Assembly: GCA_039034035.1 (NCBI GenBank)
Contig: JBCCBN010000004.1
Location: 1 to 52,139 of the forward strand
From: UBA5336 sp039034035
GTDB taxonomy: Bacteria; Pseudomonadota; Alphaproteobacteria; Caulobacterales; Hyphomonadaceae
DNA: 52,139 nt
Direction: 5' to 3'
Shown: positions 25,076-34,345 of the stretch, piece by piece
Numbering within the stretch: the first letter of the stretch is position 1
Layout of the letters: each line of letters begins with the position of its first letter
Notes under the pieces: model-generated
Told to the model about the DNA's origin: nothing
The model's input: the letters and a program-made list of their open reading frames with translations, nothing else
Databases searched by the model: none
Made by a program: the position numbers and the translations under genes

Positions 25076-25507
25076 ATGTTCAAGCGTCTCCTCAGCCTAT
25101 CCATGATCGCTGCCGCCTGCGCAGTCGCTCCCACCGCAATTGCCGACCAGGCCGAGACACGGTCGGTCACCCGGGCCCTGCAGGGCGGGGTCAACCCATA
25201 CCTCTGGCGGGCCAGCCTCGATACGCTGGAAGACCTGCCCCTGCTCGAACAGCCCGACCCCATCGGCGGCGTCATCATCTATGACTGGTACACGTTCGAC
25301 ACCGTGCCGACCGAGCGGATCAAGGCCACGGTCTACATCCTCGACACCCGGCTCCGGGCCGACGGTGTGAAAGTGGCCGTGTTCCGCCAGGAACGGGCCG
25401 AAGACGAGAGCTGGGTGGATGCACCGGTCGATCCGGCCACGCCGGTCCAGATCGAAAACAAGATTCTTGAGCGCGCCCGTCTTCTGAAAAACGCAAATAT
25501 TCGCTAA
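25076..25507 (+). CDS. DUF3576 domain-containing exported protein
   Basis: A 143-residue protein with a signal sequence (LSMIAAACAVAPTAIA). The mature part ALQGGVNPYLWRASLDTLEDLPL ... ADGVKVAVFRQER and the ending IENKILERARLLKNANI match DUF3576, an alphaproteobacterial family of unknown function normally upstream of leuS. The spacing to leuS is 23 bp, so they are probably cotranscribed. There is no lipobox Cys at the expected position; one Cys sits inside the signal peptide. Confidence 0.88.
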   Translation: MFKRLLSLSMIAAACAVAPTAIADQAETRSVTRALQGGVNPYLWRASLDTLEDLPLLEQPDPIGGVIIYDWYTFDTVPTERIKATVYILDTRLRADGVKVAVFRQERAEDESWVDAPVDPATPVQIENKILERARLLKNANIR

Positions 25508-25530
25508 GGCCACCGGTCACGGAGGCCACC

Positions 25531-28083
25531 ATGGCGAACAGATACGATCCGCAAACGGCGGAACCCAAATGGCGTGCGGCCTGGGAAGCGGCCGATCTTT
25601 ACCGGACGAAGTCTCCCGAGGAGGCTGGCGACGCTCCCAAGGCCTACGTGTTGGAGATGTTCCCCTATCCGTCGGGGCGGCTCCATATGGGCCATGTCCG
25701 GAACTATGCGATCGGCGACGTGATCGCACGGCACAAACGCGCCAAGGGTTACAATGTCCTCCATCCCATGGGCTGGGACGCGTTTGGCATGCCCGCCGAG
25801 AACGCCGCCATCGAACGCAAGGTCGATCCGCGCGAGTGGACCTATTCCAACATCGCGGCAATGAAAGCGCAATTCGCGAAACTCGGCCTGTCCCTCGATT
25901 GGAGCCGCGAATTCGCCACCTGCGACCCCGAATATTATGGCGAGCAGCAGCGCCTGTTCCTGAAATTCCTCGAAAAGGGCCTCGTCTACCGCAAGGCGTC
26001 CAAAGTGAACTGGGACCCGGTAGACCACACGGTCCTCGCCAATGAGCAAGTGATCGATGGCCGGGGCTGGCGCTCGGGCGCGCTCGTCGAACAGCGCGAG
26101 CTGACCCAGTGGTTCTGCAAGATCACCGACTATGCCGAAGACCTGCTCGCCAGCCTCGATACGCTCGACCAATGGCCGGAAAAGGTGCGCACCATGCAGG
26201 CCAACTGGATCGGCCGGTCCGAAGGCCTGCAAATGCGGTTCGCCTGGACCGGGCGTGCGCCGCGCGACTTCAAGGACGGTATCGAGGTATTCACCACCCG
26301 CCCCGACACCCTGTTCGGTGCCAGCTTCATCGCCCTCTCGCCAGACCATCCCCTGACACACCAGCTCGCGGCCAGGAACCCGGACCTGAAAGCGTTCCAG
26401 AAAGCGTGCGCCCGGGTGGGCACATCTGAAGAAGCCATCGAAAAAGCCGAGAAAGTCGGCTTCGACACAGGGCTTTCAGTGAAGCACCCATTCGAGGATC
26501 GCACCTTGCCTGTCTGGGTCGCGAACTTTGTGCTGATGGGCTACGGCACCGGCGCTATTTTCGCCTGCCCCGCCCATGACCAGCGCGACCTCGATTTCGC
26601 ACGCAAGTACGACCTGCCCGTGACCCCTGTCGTCTGCCCCCCGGACGCGGATCCGGAAAAATTCGACGTGGCGGACGACGCTTATACGGGCCCCGGCACG
26701 ATCATCCGCTCGGATTTCCTCAATGGTCTCGCCATCGAATCGGCGAAAGCGGGGGCATCCGACAGGATTGAAGCGCTCGAAGCGGGCGCGCGGACGGTGA
26801 ATTTCCGCCTCCGGGACTGGGGCATTTCCCGCCAGCGCTATTGGGGCTGCCCGATCCCGGTCATCCACTGCGACACGTGCGGTGTCGTTCCCGTGCCAGA
26901 GTCCGACCTTCCCGTGCGTTTGCCCGAAGACGTCAGTTTCGACCAACCGGGCAACCCGCTTGCCCATCACCCCACCTGGTCTTCGGTCAAATGTCCGATC
27001 TGTTCGGCCGACGCGCGCCGGGAGACCGATACGCTCGACACGTTCGTCGACAGCTCCTGGTACTATGCCCGCTTCGCCTCCGCAGACGATCTCGAAGAGC
27101 GGGCCCAATGGATGCCCGTTGACCAGTATATTGGCGGGGTCGAGCACGCGATCCTCCACCTGCTCTATGCCCGCTTCTTCGCCCGGGCCATGCGCGATGT
27201 CGGCGAACTCGATGTCGCGTCCGGCGAACCGATCACCGGACTTTTCACCCAGGGCATGGTGACCCACGAAACCTACCAGACCGGTGACGGCCGCTGGGTA
27301 TCCCCCGACGACATCGAACGCCAGGGCGATATCGTTATCGAGCGGGGCACCGGCGACCCGGTGTCCATCGGCGCCGTCGAAAAGATGTCGAAATCGAAGC
27401 GGAACACCATCGATCCCGACGCGATGATCGGCACCTACGGCGCCGATGTCGCTCGTTTCTTCACCCTGTCCGACAGTCCCCCCGACCGCGACGTGGAGTG
27501 GACCCAATCGGGCGTCGAAGGCGCGGCCCGGTTTGCCCAACGCGCCTGGTCCGTCTTTGACGCGATGCCCGAAGCGGCCGCCACCAATCCGGCAACCGGC
27601 GCATCCGATCTCCGCCGATTGAGCCACAAATCCGTGGTCGCCATAGACAAGGCCGTGGAGACGTTCCGCTTCAATTCCGCCGTGGCCACGCTTTACGAGT
27701 GGATCGGCGCCATCAAGAAGGCCGAAGCCACCGCCGCCATCGAAGATCGGGTCGAAGCCTGCAGCCAGCTCGCCCGCTGTCTGGTCCTCTTCATGCCGCA
27801 TCTCGCAGAAAGCTGCTGGGCCCGGATCGGCGGCGAGAGCCTCGTGGCCGCCGCGCCCTGGCCCGAAATCGACGACGCCCTGCTCGTCGACGACACCGTG
27901 ACCCTGCCGATCCAGGTCAATGGCAAACGCCGGTCGGAATTGCGCGCAGCCAAGGACACCGCCCCCAAGGACATCGAAGCCGCCGCTTTGGCCGACCCCG
28001 AGATTGCGCCGTTCCTAGATGGCAAGACCGTGAAGAAAGTGATTGTCGTGCCTGGCCGCATCGTGAATATCGTGGCGGTATGA
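25531..28083 (+). CDS. leuS: leucyl-tRNA synthetase
   Basis: An 850-residue class I synthetase charging tRNA-Leu. The HIGH motif appears as PSGRLHMGHVRNY. The editing CP1 domain has TTRPDTLFGA. KMSKS appears as VEKMSKSKRNTIDPD. The tRNA-binding C-terminal domain ends KKVIVVPGRIVNIVAV. Length and order of domains are those of bacterial LeuRS. The stop overlaps the lptE start (ATGA), coupling leuS to lptE-holA. Confidence 0.98.
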   Translation: MANRYDPQTAEPKWRAAWEAADLYRTKSPEEAGDAPKAYVLEMFPYPSGRLHMGHVRNYAIGDVIARHKRAKGYNVLHPMGWDAFGMPAENAAIERKVDPREWTYSNIAAMKAQFAKLGLSLDWSREFATCDPEYYGEQQRLFLKFLEKGLVYRKASKVNWDPVDHTVLANEQVIDGRGWRSGALVEQRELTQWFCKITDYAEDLLASLDTLDQWPEKVRTMQANWIGRSEGLQMRFAWTGRAPRDFKDGIEVFTTRPDTLFGASFIALSPDHPLTHQLAARNPDLKAFQKACARVGTSEEAIEKAEKVGFDTGLSVKHPFEDRTLPVWVANFVLMGYGTGAIFACPAHDQRDLDFARKYDLPVTPVVCPPDADPEKFDVADDAYTGPGTIIRSDFLNGLAIESAKAGASDRIEALEAGARTVNFRLRDWGISRQRYWGCPIPVIHCDTCGVVPVPESDLPVRLPEDVSFDQPGNPLAHHPTWSSVKCPICSADARRETDTLDTFVDSSWYYARFASADDLEERAQWMPVDQYIGGVEHAILHLLYARFFARAMRDVGELDVASGEPITGLFTQGMVTHETYQTGDGRWVSPDDIERQGDIVIERGTGDPVSIGAVEKMSKSKRNTIDPDAMIGTYGADVARFFTLSDSPPDRDVEWTQSGVEGAARFAQRAWSVFDAMPEAAATNPATGASDLRRLSHKSVVAIDKAVETFRFNSAVATLYEWIGAIKKAEATAAIEDRVEACSQLARCLVLFMPHLAESCWARIGGESLVAAAPWPEIDDALLVDDTVTLPIQVNGKRRSELRAAKDTAPKDIEAAALADPEIAPFLDGKTVKKVIVVPGRIVNIVAV

Positions 28084-28571
28084 GAGACATGACGCGCGTC
28101 CTTGCTCCCGCCTTCATGGCCCTGGCCGTGACCTTGGTCGCCGGGTGCGGCTTTGAACCGGTCTACCGGGGCGACGTGGCTGGCGAGGCAGGCCCGGTCG
28201 CTGTGCCGACCATATCGGGGCGCACCGGTCACGTGCTCAGAAAGGCCCTGCTCCAGGAAACCCGCATCGGCCTGCCCGGAACCGAGGGCCAGACCAGTAT
28301 CGACGTGGACCTCCAGGAGCGCATCAACCGTCTGGCCTTCCGCGCCGATGGCGCGGCCGCCCGGTCCAGCATCCGGCTCCAGGCTCGCTACTCGCTGATC
28401 CATGACGGCGAACCGGTGATCGGGCGCGCCGAATCCGAAATCTACTATTTCGTTCCCAACGCGGTCTTCGGCGACATCTCGGCCCAGACGAACGCCTCGC
28501 GCCAGGCCGCCGAAGAACTGGCCCGGCGCATAGTCGAGGATTTGCGGCTGCAGCTCGCCGAGCCCGCATGA
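28080..28571 (+). CDS. lptE: LPS-assembly lipoprotein LptE
   Basis: A 163-residue lipoprotein with lipobox LVAGC (Cys23) followed by GFEPVY, the hallmark of LptE. It plugs the LptD barrel in the outer membrane for LPS insertion. The downstream sequence has the short alpha/beta fold with YYFVPNAVFGDISAQTNASRQAAEELARRIVEDL. The gene overlaps leuS (ATGA) and holA (ATGA). A second ATG three codons in (28089) is also possible. Confidence 0.93.
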   Translation: MRDMTRVLAPAFMALAVTLVAGCGFEPVYRGDVAGEAGPVAVPTISGRTGHVLRKALLQETRIGLPGTEGQTSIDVDLQERINRLAFRADGAAARSSIRLQARYSLIHDGEPVIGRAESEIYYFVPNAVFGDISAQTNASRQAAEELARRIVEDLRLQLAEPA

Positions 28572-29602
28572 AGCTGGTGGGCGACAAGTCAACGGCATTC
28601 GCCGCCAAACCCAAGCGAACCATCTGGGCTGCACTGGCCTATTGCGACGATGAGGGCGTTGCCAATGACGCGGCCAAGGCGCTCACCGCGGCCTGGGTCG
28701 GTCAGGATGATGACGCCGAAATCGTGTCCCTGGTTGATGACGAGATCCGCAAGGATCCCGCCCTCCTTTATGACGAGCTTGAAGCCCGGTCCCTTCTGGG
28801 TGGCAAGCGTCTCATCCGCGTACGGACGAGTGGCGACAAGATCGCCGGCCACCTCAGGGACATCGTCGAACTGGCCGATGGGTCACCCGACCGGTTCGAA
28901 GCGAAACTGGTCGTCACCGCCGGCGCGCTCCAGAAGAAATCGAAGCTGCGGGCCGCCTTCGAAGCGGCAAAGACCGCCGCATCCCTCCAGCTCTTCGCCG
29001 ACGAATTGGGCGACGTGTCCGATCTCATTCGGGACACGCTCAACCAGTTCCACGTGACCATCGCCGAGGACGCGGTATCTGCCCTCGCCACCCACCTACC
29101 CGGCCACCGGCGCATGGTCCATGCCGAACTCGAAAAGCTCGCCCTGTACGCCCTCGGCCTGGACCGGCCCCTTACCGTCGCCGATGTCCGAAAGGTGTGC
29201 GTCCCCGGCCTGGACGCCAGTGCCGATGCTTATGTCAGCGCCGTGTTTGATCGCGACCTTCCCGGCGCGCTCGACGCGCTCGACCGGCTCACTGTGTCGG
29301 GCACATCGGCGATCACGCTCATCCGGGCCTTGCAGCGGGAAACCCAACGCTTGCTCGCCGTTGCGTCTCTGGGTCCGGCCGCGGGACCCGAAGCCGGCAT
29401 GAAGCTCCGCCCCCCGGTTTTCCGGTCCCAGTGGCCCGCCCTCAGTCGCCGCGCAAAATCATGGCCGAGCCCGCTCCTCTCCCGGATTCTCGAGCGGATT
29501 TTTGATCTCGAATACCAGGCCAAGCAACACGGCCCCATCGCCGACACCGCGCTCAAACAGCTCACCGTCCAGATGACAACGCCGCTTCCGCACCGAGGAT
29601 AA
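28568..29602 (+). CDS. holA: DNA polymerase III subunit delta
   Basis: The clamp-loader subunit that opens the beta clamp. The 344-residue protein has the usual start (KLVGDKSTAFAAKPKRTIWAALAYC replaces the alphaproteobacterial norm). LLGGKRLIRV and the middle segment ALATHLPGHRRMVHAELEKLALYA are typical. The C-terminal helical domain includes ALIRALQRETQRLLAVA-type sequence. It is the last gene of the leuS-lptE-holA coupled set, followed by a 36-bp gap to mnmE. Confidence 0.94.
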   Translation: MKLVGDKSTAFAAKPKRTIWAALAYCDDEGVANDAAKALTAAWVGQDDDAEIVSLVDDEIRKDPALLYDELEARSLLGGKRLIRVRTSGDKIAGHLRDIVELADGSPDRFEAKLVVTAGALQKKSKLRAAFEAAKTAASLQLFADELGDVSDLIRDTLNQFHVTIAEDAVSALATHLPGHRRMVHAELEKLALYALGLDRPLTVADVRKVCVPGLDASADAYVSAVFDRDLPGALDALDRLTVSGTSAITLIRALQRETQRLLAVASLGPAAGPEAGMKLRPPVFRSQWPALSRRAKSWPSPLLSRILERIFDLEYQAKQHGPIADTALKQLTVQMTTPLPHRG

Positions 29603-29638
29603 TGGCCCTCGCAGATCCACCGAAGGGACAGGATTGAA

Positions 29639-30982
29639 ATGACCGAAACGGCGTCCGACACGATTTGCGCCTTGGCGTCCGGTACCCTGCCCTCCGCCAT
29701 CGCCTTGGTCCGGATATCGGGACCCGCTGTCCAAGCCATCGCCGCCAGCCTCTTTCCTGCTGGCTTGCCGCGGCCTCGCATCGCCACCCTCGCCGCCATC
29801 ACCGATCCCGGCGGAACCACACTCGACCAGGGCCTTGCCACATTTTTCCCAGCGCCCCGGTCTTATACCGGCGAGGACATGCTCGAAGTATCCCTCCATG
29901 GCGGCCCCGCGATTGTCAGCTCTGTCCTCGATACAATCACCGGCATCGATGGCGTCCGACTGGCCGACCGAGGGGAATTCACCCGTCGCGCTTTCGAGGC
30001 CGGGAAGCTCGACCTCACCGCCGCCGAAGCCGTAGCCGATCTGATCGACGCCGAAACGCCGGGCCAGCGGGACCAAGCGCTCGCCCAATTGGGTGGGTCC
30101 CTGAAAGGCACTTACCTGGACTGGCGCAAGACCCTGCTCGAGATTCTCGCGCTTGTCGAAGTCGCCATAGACTTCCCTGACGAGGGAGACGCGCCGACGC
30201 AAACCGATGGTCCTGTTTCGGAACGCTTGGAGCGTTTGGAATCCGAACTCACCGCCGCGTTGGCTCCTGAGGCCGTCGGTGAATCCATTCGCGACGGCTT
30301 TCGGATCGCCCTGATTGGCGCGCCAAACGCCGGAAAGTCCAGCCTCCTGAACCGGCTCGCGGGCCGCGATGTCGCCATCGTTACCGATGTTCCGGGAACG
30401 ACGCGGGACGTGATCGAGGTTCGTCTCCAACTCGCCGGCCATCTTGTTCGGGTCATGGACACGGCCGGGCTCCGCGACACCGACGATCCCATCGAGATGG
30501 AGGGCATGAAGCGTGCCCTCAGTACAGCGAAGGACGCCGAGATGACCGTCCTGGTCCTCGACGGCACTAGCCATACCAGCTCCCAGTCGGATCCGGCATC
30601 TCTCCAGCCAGACATCACCGTCCTCAACAAATCGGACCGAGATGATTGGTCCGACCGCGATGTTTCACGTGAAACACTCCCGATCTCGGCCAAAACCGGG
30701 GATGGATTGGATCGACTGATCAACGCGATCGAGACCCAAATCGAGACCCGGACCAGCGCCGCCCCCGCCGCACTCGTCACCCGCGCCCGCCACCGGTCCG
30801 GGCTCGCGGCGGCGCGCACGCATTTTTCAGCCGCGGTCGCTGCCCTCAATGCAGGCCAAGGACCCGAATTCGCGGCCGAAGACATCCGCCGGGCCGTACA
30901 AGAACTCTCGGGCCTGATGGGTCAGATCGACGTGGAAGACGTGCTCGGCGCTGTCTTCTCAGAGTTCTGCATCGGCAAGTGA
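29639..30982 (+). CDS. mnmE: tRNA uridine-5-carboxymethylaminomethyl modification GTPase MnmE
   Basis: Works with MnmG to build cmnm5U34 in tRNA wobble positions. A 447-residue protein with a tetrahydrofolate-binding N-terminal domain, a helical domain and an inserted G domain: GAPNAGKSSLLNRLAG, VPGTTRD, DTAGLRDT, NKSD. It ends with the invariant catalytic-Cys tail CIGK. A perfect parS site lies inside the G domain region and is read as DVSRET. The neighbour mnmG is its functional partner, 57 bp downstream. Confidence 0.97.
   Translation: MTETASDTICALASGTLPSAIALVRISGPAVQAIAASLFPAGLPRPRIATLAAITDPGGTTLDQGLATFFPAPRSYTGEDMLEVSLHGGPAIVSSVLDTITGIDGVRLADRGEFTRRAFEAGKLDLTAAEAVADLIDAETPGQRDQALAQLGGSLKGTYLDWRKTLLEILALVEVAIDFPDEGDAPTQTDGPVSERLERLESELTAALAPEAVGESIRDGFRIALIGAPNAGKSSLLNRLAGRDVAIVTDVPGTTRDVIEVRLQLAGHLVRVMDTAGLRDTDDPIEMEGMKRALSTAKDAEMTVLVLDGTSHTSSQSDPASLQPDITVLNKSDRDDWSDRDVSRETLPISAKTGDGLDRLINAIETQIETRTSAAPAALVTRARHRSGLAAARTHFSAAVAALNAGQGPEFAAEDIRRAVQELSGLMGQIDVEDVLGAVFSEFCIGK
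30661..30676. other. parS site 1 (inside mnmE)
   Basis: TGTTTCACGTGAAACA, a perfect 16-bp match to the ParB-binding consensus. ParB loads here to nucleate the partition complex. It lies 2.9 kb upstream of parA and about 9.3 kb from the putative origin. The reading frame encodes DVSRET. Confidence 0.95.
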
Positions 30983-31039
30983 CGCTGCCCTAGTCCGCGC
31001 CTATATACGCCCAGACCTTCGCGCAATCCGGGACGCCCC

Positions 31040-32911
31040 ATGATGCAGAAATTTGATGTGATCGTCGTCGGCGGTGGACATGCCGGATGCGAAGCGGCTT
31101 CGGCCGCCGCGCGTGCGGGCGCAGAGACGGCGCTCATCACCCACAAGCGCGCGACAATTGGCGAAATGTCCTGCAACCCCGCGATTGGTGGCCTCGGAAA
31201 GGGCCATCTCGTCCGAGAGATTGATGCCCTGGGTGGCCTGATGGCCGTCATTGCAGACCAATCCGGCATCCAGTTCCGCATGCTCAACCGGTCCAAGGGC
31301 CCGGCCGTATGGGGCCCCCGCGCACAGATTGATCGATCCCTGTACCGCCAGGCCATGCAAGCCGCCATCGCGGACCATGGTGGTCTGACCGTTATCGAAG
31401 ATGGTATCGAAGATGTGGTGATCGAGAATGGAGCGATTGCCGGCGTCATCGGCGGCTCTGGCGAGACCTATGGCGCACGCGCAGTCGTCATCACCACGGG
31501 CACATTCCTCAACGGCATTATCCATCGGGGCACCGAGCGCACCCCCGCCGGACGTGCGGGCGAAAAACCCGCCATCGGCCTCTCCAAACGGCTCTACGCA
31601 CTGGACCTGCCCATGGGCCGGCTGAAGACCGGAACCCCCGCCCGGCTGGATGGGCGCACCATCGACTGGAGTGCCTGCGAACAGCAGCCTGCCGACGCCG
31701 AACCCGCCCCTTTTTCCTACACCAACTCCGCGATCACTGTGCCGCAGATTTCATGTGGCATCACCTTCACCACACCACAAACCCACGCCATCATCGCCGA
31801 CAACCTCGCCAGCTCTGCGGTCTATTCTGGCGCTATCGCCGGGCGCGGTCCGAGATATTGCCCCTCTATCGAAGACAAGGTTCACCGCTTTCCAGATCGG
31901 GACCGCCACCAGATCTTCCTCGAACCCGAAGGCCTCGACGACGACACTGTCTATCCGAACGGCATCTCCACGTCCCTCCCAGCCGACGTCCAGGACGCGT
32001 TCCTAAAAACCATTCCAGCCCTCGAGACCGCGAAAGTACTCCAATACGGGTACGCGATCGAATATGACTATGTGGACCCCCGCGCCCTCTCACCGACCCT
32101 GGAACTGAAATCGGTCCCAGGGCTCTATCTTGCCGGCCAGATCAACGGCACGACAGGCTATGAAGAAGCTGCGGCCCAGGGCCTGATGGCCGGTCTGAAT
32201 GCCGCGCGGGCCGCCAGTGACAAACCGGGCGTCGCCCTTGATCGGGCAGACGCCTATATCGGTGTCCTGATCGATGACCTGGTCACCCGCGGCGTGACCG
32301 AGCCCTATCGCATGTTCACATCGCGTGCGGAGTATCGCCTTTCCCTCCGCTCCGATAATGCCGACCAGCGTCTGACTCGCAAGGGCGAAACCTGGGGGCT
32401 CGTGACGGCCGACCGCCTGGCAATGTTTCACGTGAAACATCGCGCCTTGGACACCGCCCGCGCCAAGCTTGAGGAGTTGAAACTCGCACCCTCAGCGGCA
32501 GCCAAACTCGGCTGGTCCGTCAATCAAGATGGCCGGGTCCGAACCGCGTTCGATTATCTGGCCTATCCCGATATTCAATTCAGCCACCTCACCGAAGCCT
32601 GGCCTGAACTCGCCCAGATCAAACCGACCATCGCCGCCCAGATGGAAATCGAGGCGCAGTATGCCGGCTATCTGGAGCGGCAATCGGCCGATGTCGAAGC
32701 CATGCGCCGAGACGAAGCCCTCCGGCTGCCGGCCGATATCGACTATGCCCAGGTGGGCGGACTGTCGAACGAAGCCCGGTATAAGCTGAACCATGTGCGA
32801 CCCATCACACTTGGCCAGGCGTCCCGGATTGAGGGCATGACCCCCGGCGCCCTGACGGCCCTGCTCGGACACGTCCGAAAACACCGATCCAGCCCGGGCA
32901 CGGACCGATGA
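31040..32911 (+). CDS. mnmG: tRNA uridine-5-carboxymethylaminomethyl modification enzyme MnmG
   Basis: FAD-dependent partner of MnmE (also called GidA). A 623-residue protein. The FAD motif is VVGGGHAGCEAASAAARAG. The family signatures GEMSCNPAIGGLGKGHLVREID, GLYLAGQINGTTGYEEAAAQG and the C-terminal helical tail are intact. A perfect parS site within the gene is read as MFHVKH. The stop overlaps the rsmG start by 4 bp, so the two are translationally coupled. Confidence 0.98.
   Translation: MMQKFDVIVVGGGHAGCEAASAAARAGAETALITHKRATIGEMSCNPAIGGLGKGHLVREIDALGGLMAVIADQSGIQFRMLNRSKGPAVWGPRAQIDRSLYRQAMQAAIADHGGLTVIEDGIEDVVIENGAIAGVIGGSGETYGARAVVITTGTFLNGIIHRGTERTPAGRAGEKPAIGLSKRLYALDLPMGRLKTGTPARLDGRTIDWSACEQQPADAEPAPFSYTNSAITVPQISCGITFTTPQTHAIIADNLASSAVYSGAIAGRGPRYCPSIEDKVHRFPDRDRHQIFLEPEGLDDDTVYPNGISTSLPADVQDAFLKTIPALETAKVLQYGYAIEYDYVDPRALSPTLELKSVPGLYLAGQINGTTGYEEAAAQGLMAGLNAARAASDKPGVALDRADAYIGVLIDDLVTRGVTEPYRMFTSRAEYRLSLRSDNADQRLTRKGETWGLVTADRLAMFHVKHRALDTARAKLEELKLAPSAAAKLGWSVNQDGRVRTAFDYLAYPDIQFSHLTEAWPELAQIKPTIAAQMEIEAQYAGYLERQSADVEAMRRDEALRLPADIDYAQVGGLSNEARYKLNHVRPITLGQASRIEGMTPGALTALLGHVRKHRSSPGTDR
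32424..32439. other. parS site 2 (inside mnmG)
   Basis: TGTTTCACGTGAAACA, perfect, with the palindrome extended one base each side (32423-32440). It encodes part of MFHVKH in MnmG. It lies 1.76 kb from site 1 and 0.54 kb from site 3. Confidence 0.95.
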
Positions 32912-33540
32912 CCACGACGCCCGACCGCGAAGGCCGCGCCATCGTCGCGGCCCGAGGCGATGTTTCACGTGAAACATTGGCCCGGCTCGACGCGCTGGTC
33001 GACCATGTCGATAGCTGGCGAACGCGGATGAATATCATCGGACCGCGGGAGTTCGACCGCATCTGGTCCCGTCACATCGATGACAGCCTTCAATTGCTAC
33101 CCCTTATCGGCGGCCCCGCCACCATCCTGGACCTCGGCTCTGGCGGCGGTTTTCCAGGGCTCGTCCTGGCTGCCGCGCAGCCATCCCAATCCCAGGTCAC
33201 CCTGGTCGAAAGCGTCGGCAAGAAGTGCGCCTTCCTGATGAACGCCGTTGAAGCGCTCGATCTCCCCGCCACCGTCCTTAGGTCGCGCGTCGAAGCGCTC
33301 ACCCCGTTCCCGGCAACCCATGTCACGGCTCGCGCCTTCGCCCCGCTCCCCAAACTTCTGGATTATGCGGCGCCCTGGCTCCAAAATGATGCAATTGGAC
33401 TCTTCCATAAGGGAAAATCATGGCAAGAGGAACTCGATGCAGCGAGTCGCCAATGGGCGTTTCGCCATGAAACAATACCCAGCCGAACCGATGAGGCGGC
33501 TGTAATCATGCGACTATCGGAGGTCCGCCGGCATGGTTGA
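32908..33540 (+). CDS. rsmG: 16S rRNA (guanine(527)-N7)-methyltransferase RsmG
   Basis: A 210-residue SAM-dependent methyltransferase (GidB). The SAM motif is ILDLGSGGGFPGLVLA; the N-terminal helical cap (NIIGPREFDRIWSRHIDDSLQL) is typical of the family. Loss in other bacteria gives low-level streptomycin resistance. A perfect parS site lies near the N-terminus and is read as DVSRET, the same peptide as in MnmE. It overlaps mnmG by 4 bp and parA by 8 bp. Confidence 0.96.
   Translation: MTTTPDREGRAIVAARGDVSRETLARLDALVDHVDSWRTRMNIIGPREFDRIWSRHIDDSLQLLPLIGGPATILDLGSGGGFPGLVLAAAQPSQSQVTLVESVGKKCAFLMNAVEALDLPATVLRSRVEALTPFPATHVTARAFAPLPKLLDYAAPWLQNDAIGLFHKGKSWQEELDAASRQWAFRHETIPSRTDEAAVIMRLSEVRRHG
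32961..32976. other. parS site 3 (inside rsmG)
   Basis: TGTTTCACGTGAAACA, perfect, with flanking A and T extending the palindrome to 18 bp (32960-32977). It is the site closest to parA, 0.56 kb upstream of its start. Confidence 0.95.
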
Positions 33541-34345
33541 GTCCACTCGTATCTTCGCCGTTACCAACCAGAAGGGCGGCGTCGGGAAGACCACGACGTC
33601 CATCAATCTCGGCACTGCCATGGCCGCCGTCGGGAACCGTGTGCTGATCATCGATTTCGACGCCCAAGGTAACGCGTCCACCGGGCTCGGGATCAACCGG
33701 CAGGACCGCGCCCTCACAAGCTACGACATCGTCGTCGACCAAGTCCCCCTGGAAGACGCGATCATGCCCACCGCCGTCCCACAGCTGGATATCGTCACTG
33801 GGGACGAAAACCTTTCCGGTGTCGAAACAGAACTCGCTAGCGACCAACGCCGGTCATACAGGCTACGCGATGGTATCCGTTCCTATTTGGAACGGAAGTA
33901 TCGCGCCGGTGAACCGACCTATGATTTCGTCTTCATTGATTGCCCGCCATCGCTTTCATCACTCACCATCAATGCGATGACGGCCGCCGATGCGGTCTTC
34001 GTCCCGCTGCAATGCGAATTCCTTGCCTTGGAAGGGCTGAGCCAGCTTCTCCGCACAATCGAAGTGGTGCGGAACGGCCTCAATCCGGACCTCGACATTC
34101 AGGGCGTCGTGCTCACCATGTATGACCGCCGGAACAATCTCTCCGACGAGGTGGCCGACCAGGTGCGCACCTTCTTCGGAAACAAGGTGTACGACACGGT
34201 GATCCCCCGAAATGTGCGCCTCTCCGAAGCGCCCTCATTCGGCAAGCCCGCTCTTCTTTATGATTACCGGTGCCCCGGCAGCGAGGCCTATATCAAGCTG
34301 GCCTCCGAAGTCCTGCAACGTGAGAAATCGAGGCTCGCGGCCTGA
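33533..34345 (+). CDS. parA: chromosome-partitioning ATPase ParA
   Basis: A 270-residue Soj/ParA ATPase that forms DNA-bound dimers and moves ParB-parS complexes. The deviant Walker A is KGGVGKTTTSINLGTAMA, with IDFDAQGNASTGLG and VFIDCPPSLSSLTINAM for Walker A' and B. The C-terminal ends with YIKLASEVLQREKSRLAA. It lacks an N-terminal HTH, as expected for chromosomal type Ib ParA. It overlaps rsmG by 8 bp and parB by 1 bp. Confidence 0.97.
   Translation: MVESTRIFAVTNQKGGVGKTTTSINLGTAMAAVGNRVLIIDFDAQGNASTGLGINRQDRALTSYDIVVDQVPLEDAIMPTAVPQLDIVTGDENLSGVETELASDQRRSYRLRDGIRSYLERKYRAGEPTYDFVFIDCPPSLSSLTINAMTAADAVFVPLQCEFLALEGLSQLLRTIEVVRNGLNPDLDIQGVVLTMYDRRNNLSDEVADQVRTFFGNKVYDTVIPRNVRLSEAPSFGKPALLYDYRCPGSEAYIKLASEVLQREKSRLAA

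Noticed and set aside
26476..27801. 441-residue minus-strand frame inside leuS
   Set aside because: It is antisense to a fully conserved leuS and has a His/Gly/Asp-rich composition typical of a shadow frame in GC-rich DNA.
29459..30574. 371-residue minus-strand frame across holA and mnmE
   Set aside because: Shadow of two well-supported genes, with no recognisable domain.
33459..33475. GTTTCGCCATGAAAC in rsmG, resembling parS
   Set aside because: Arms match but the centre is one base too long and lacks CACGTG, so ParB binding is unlikely.
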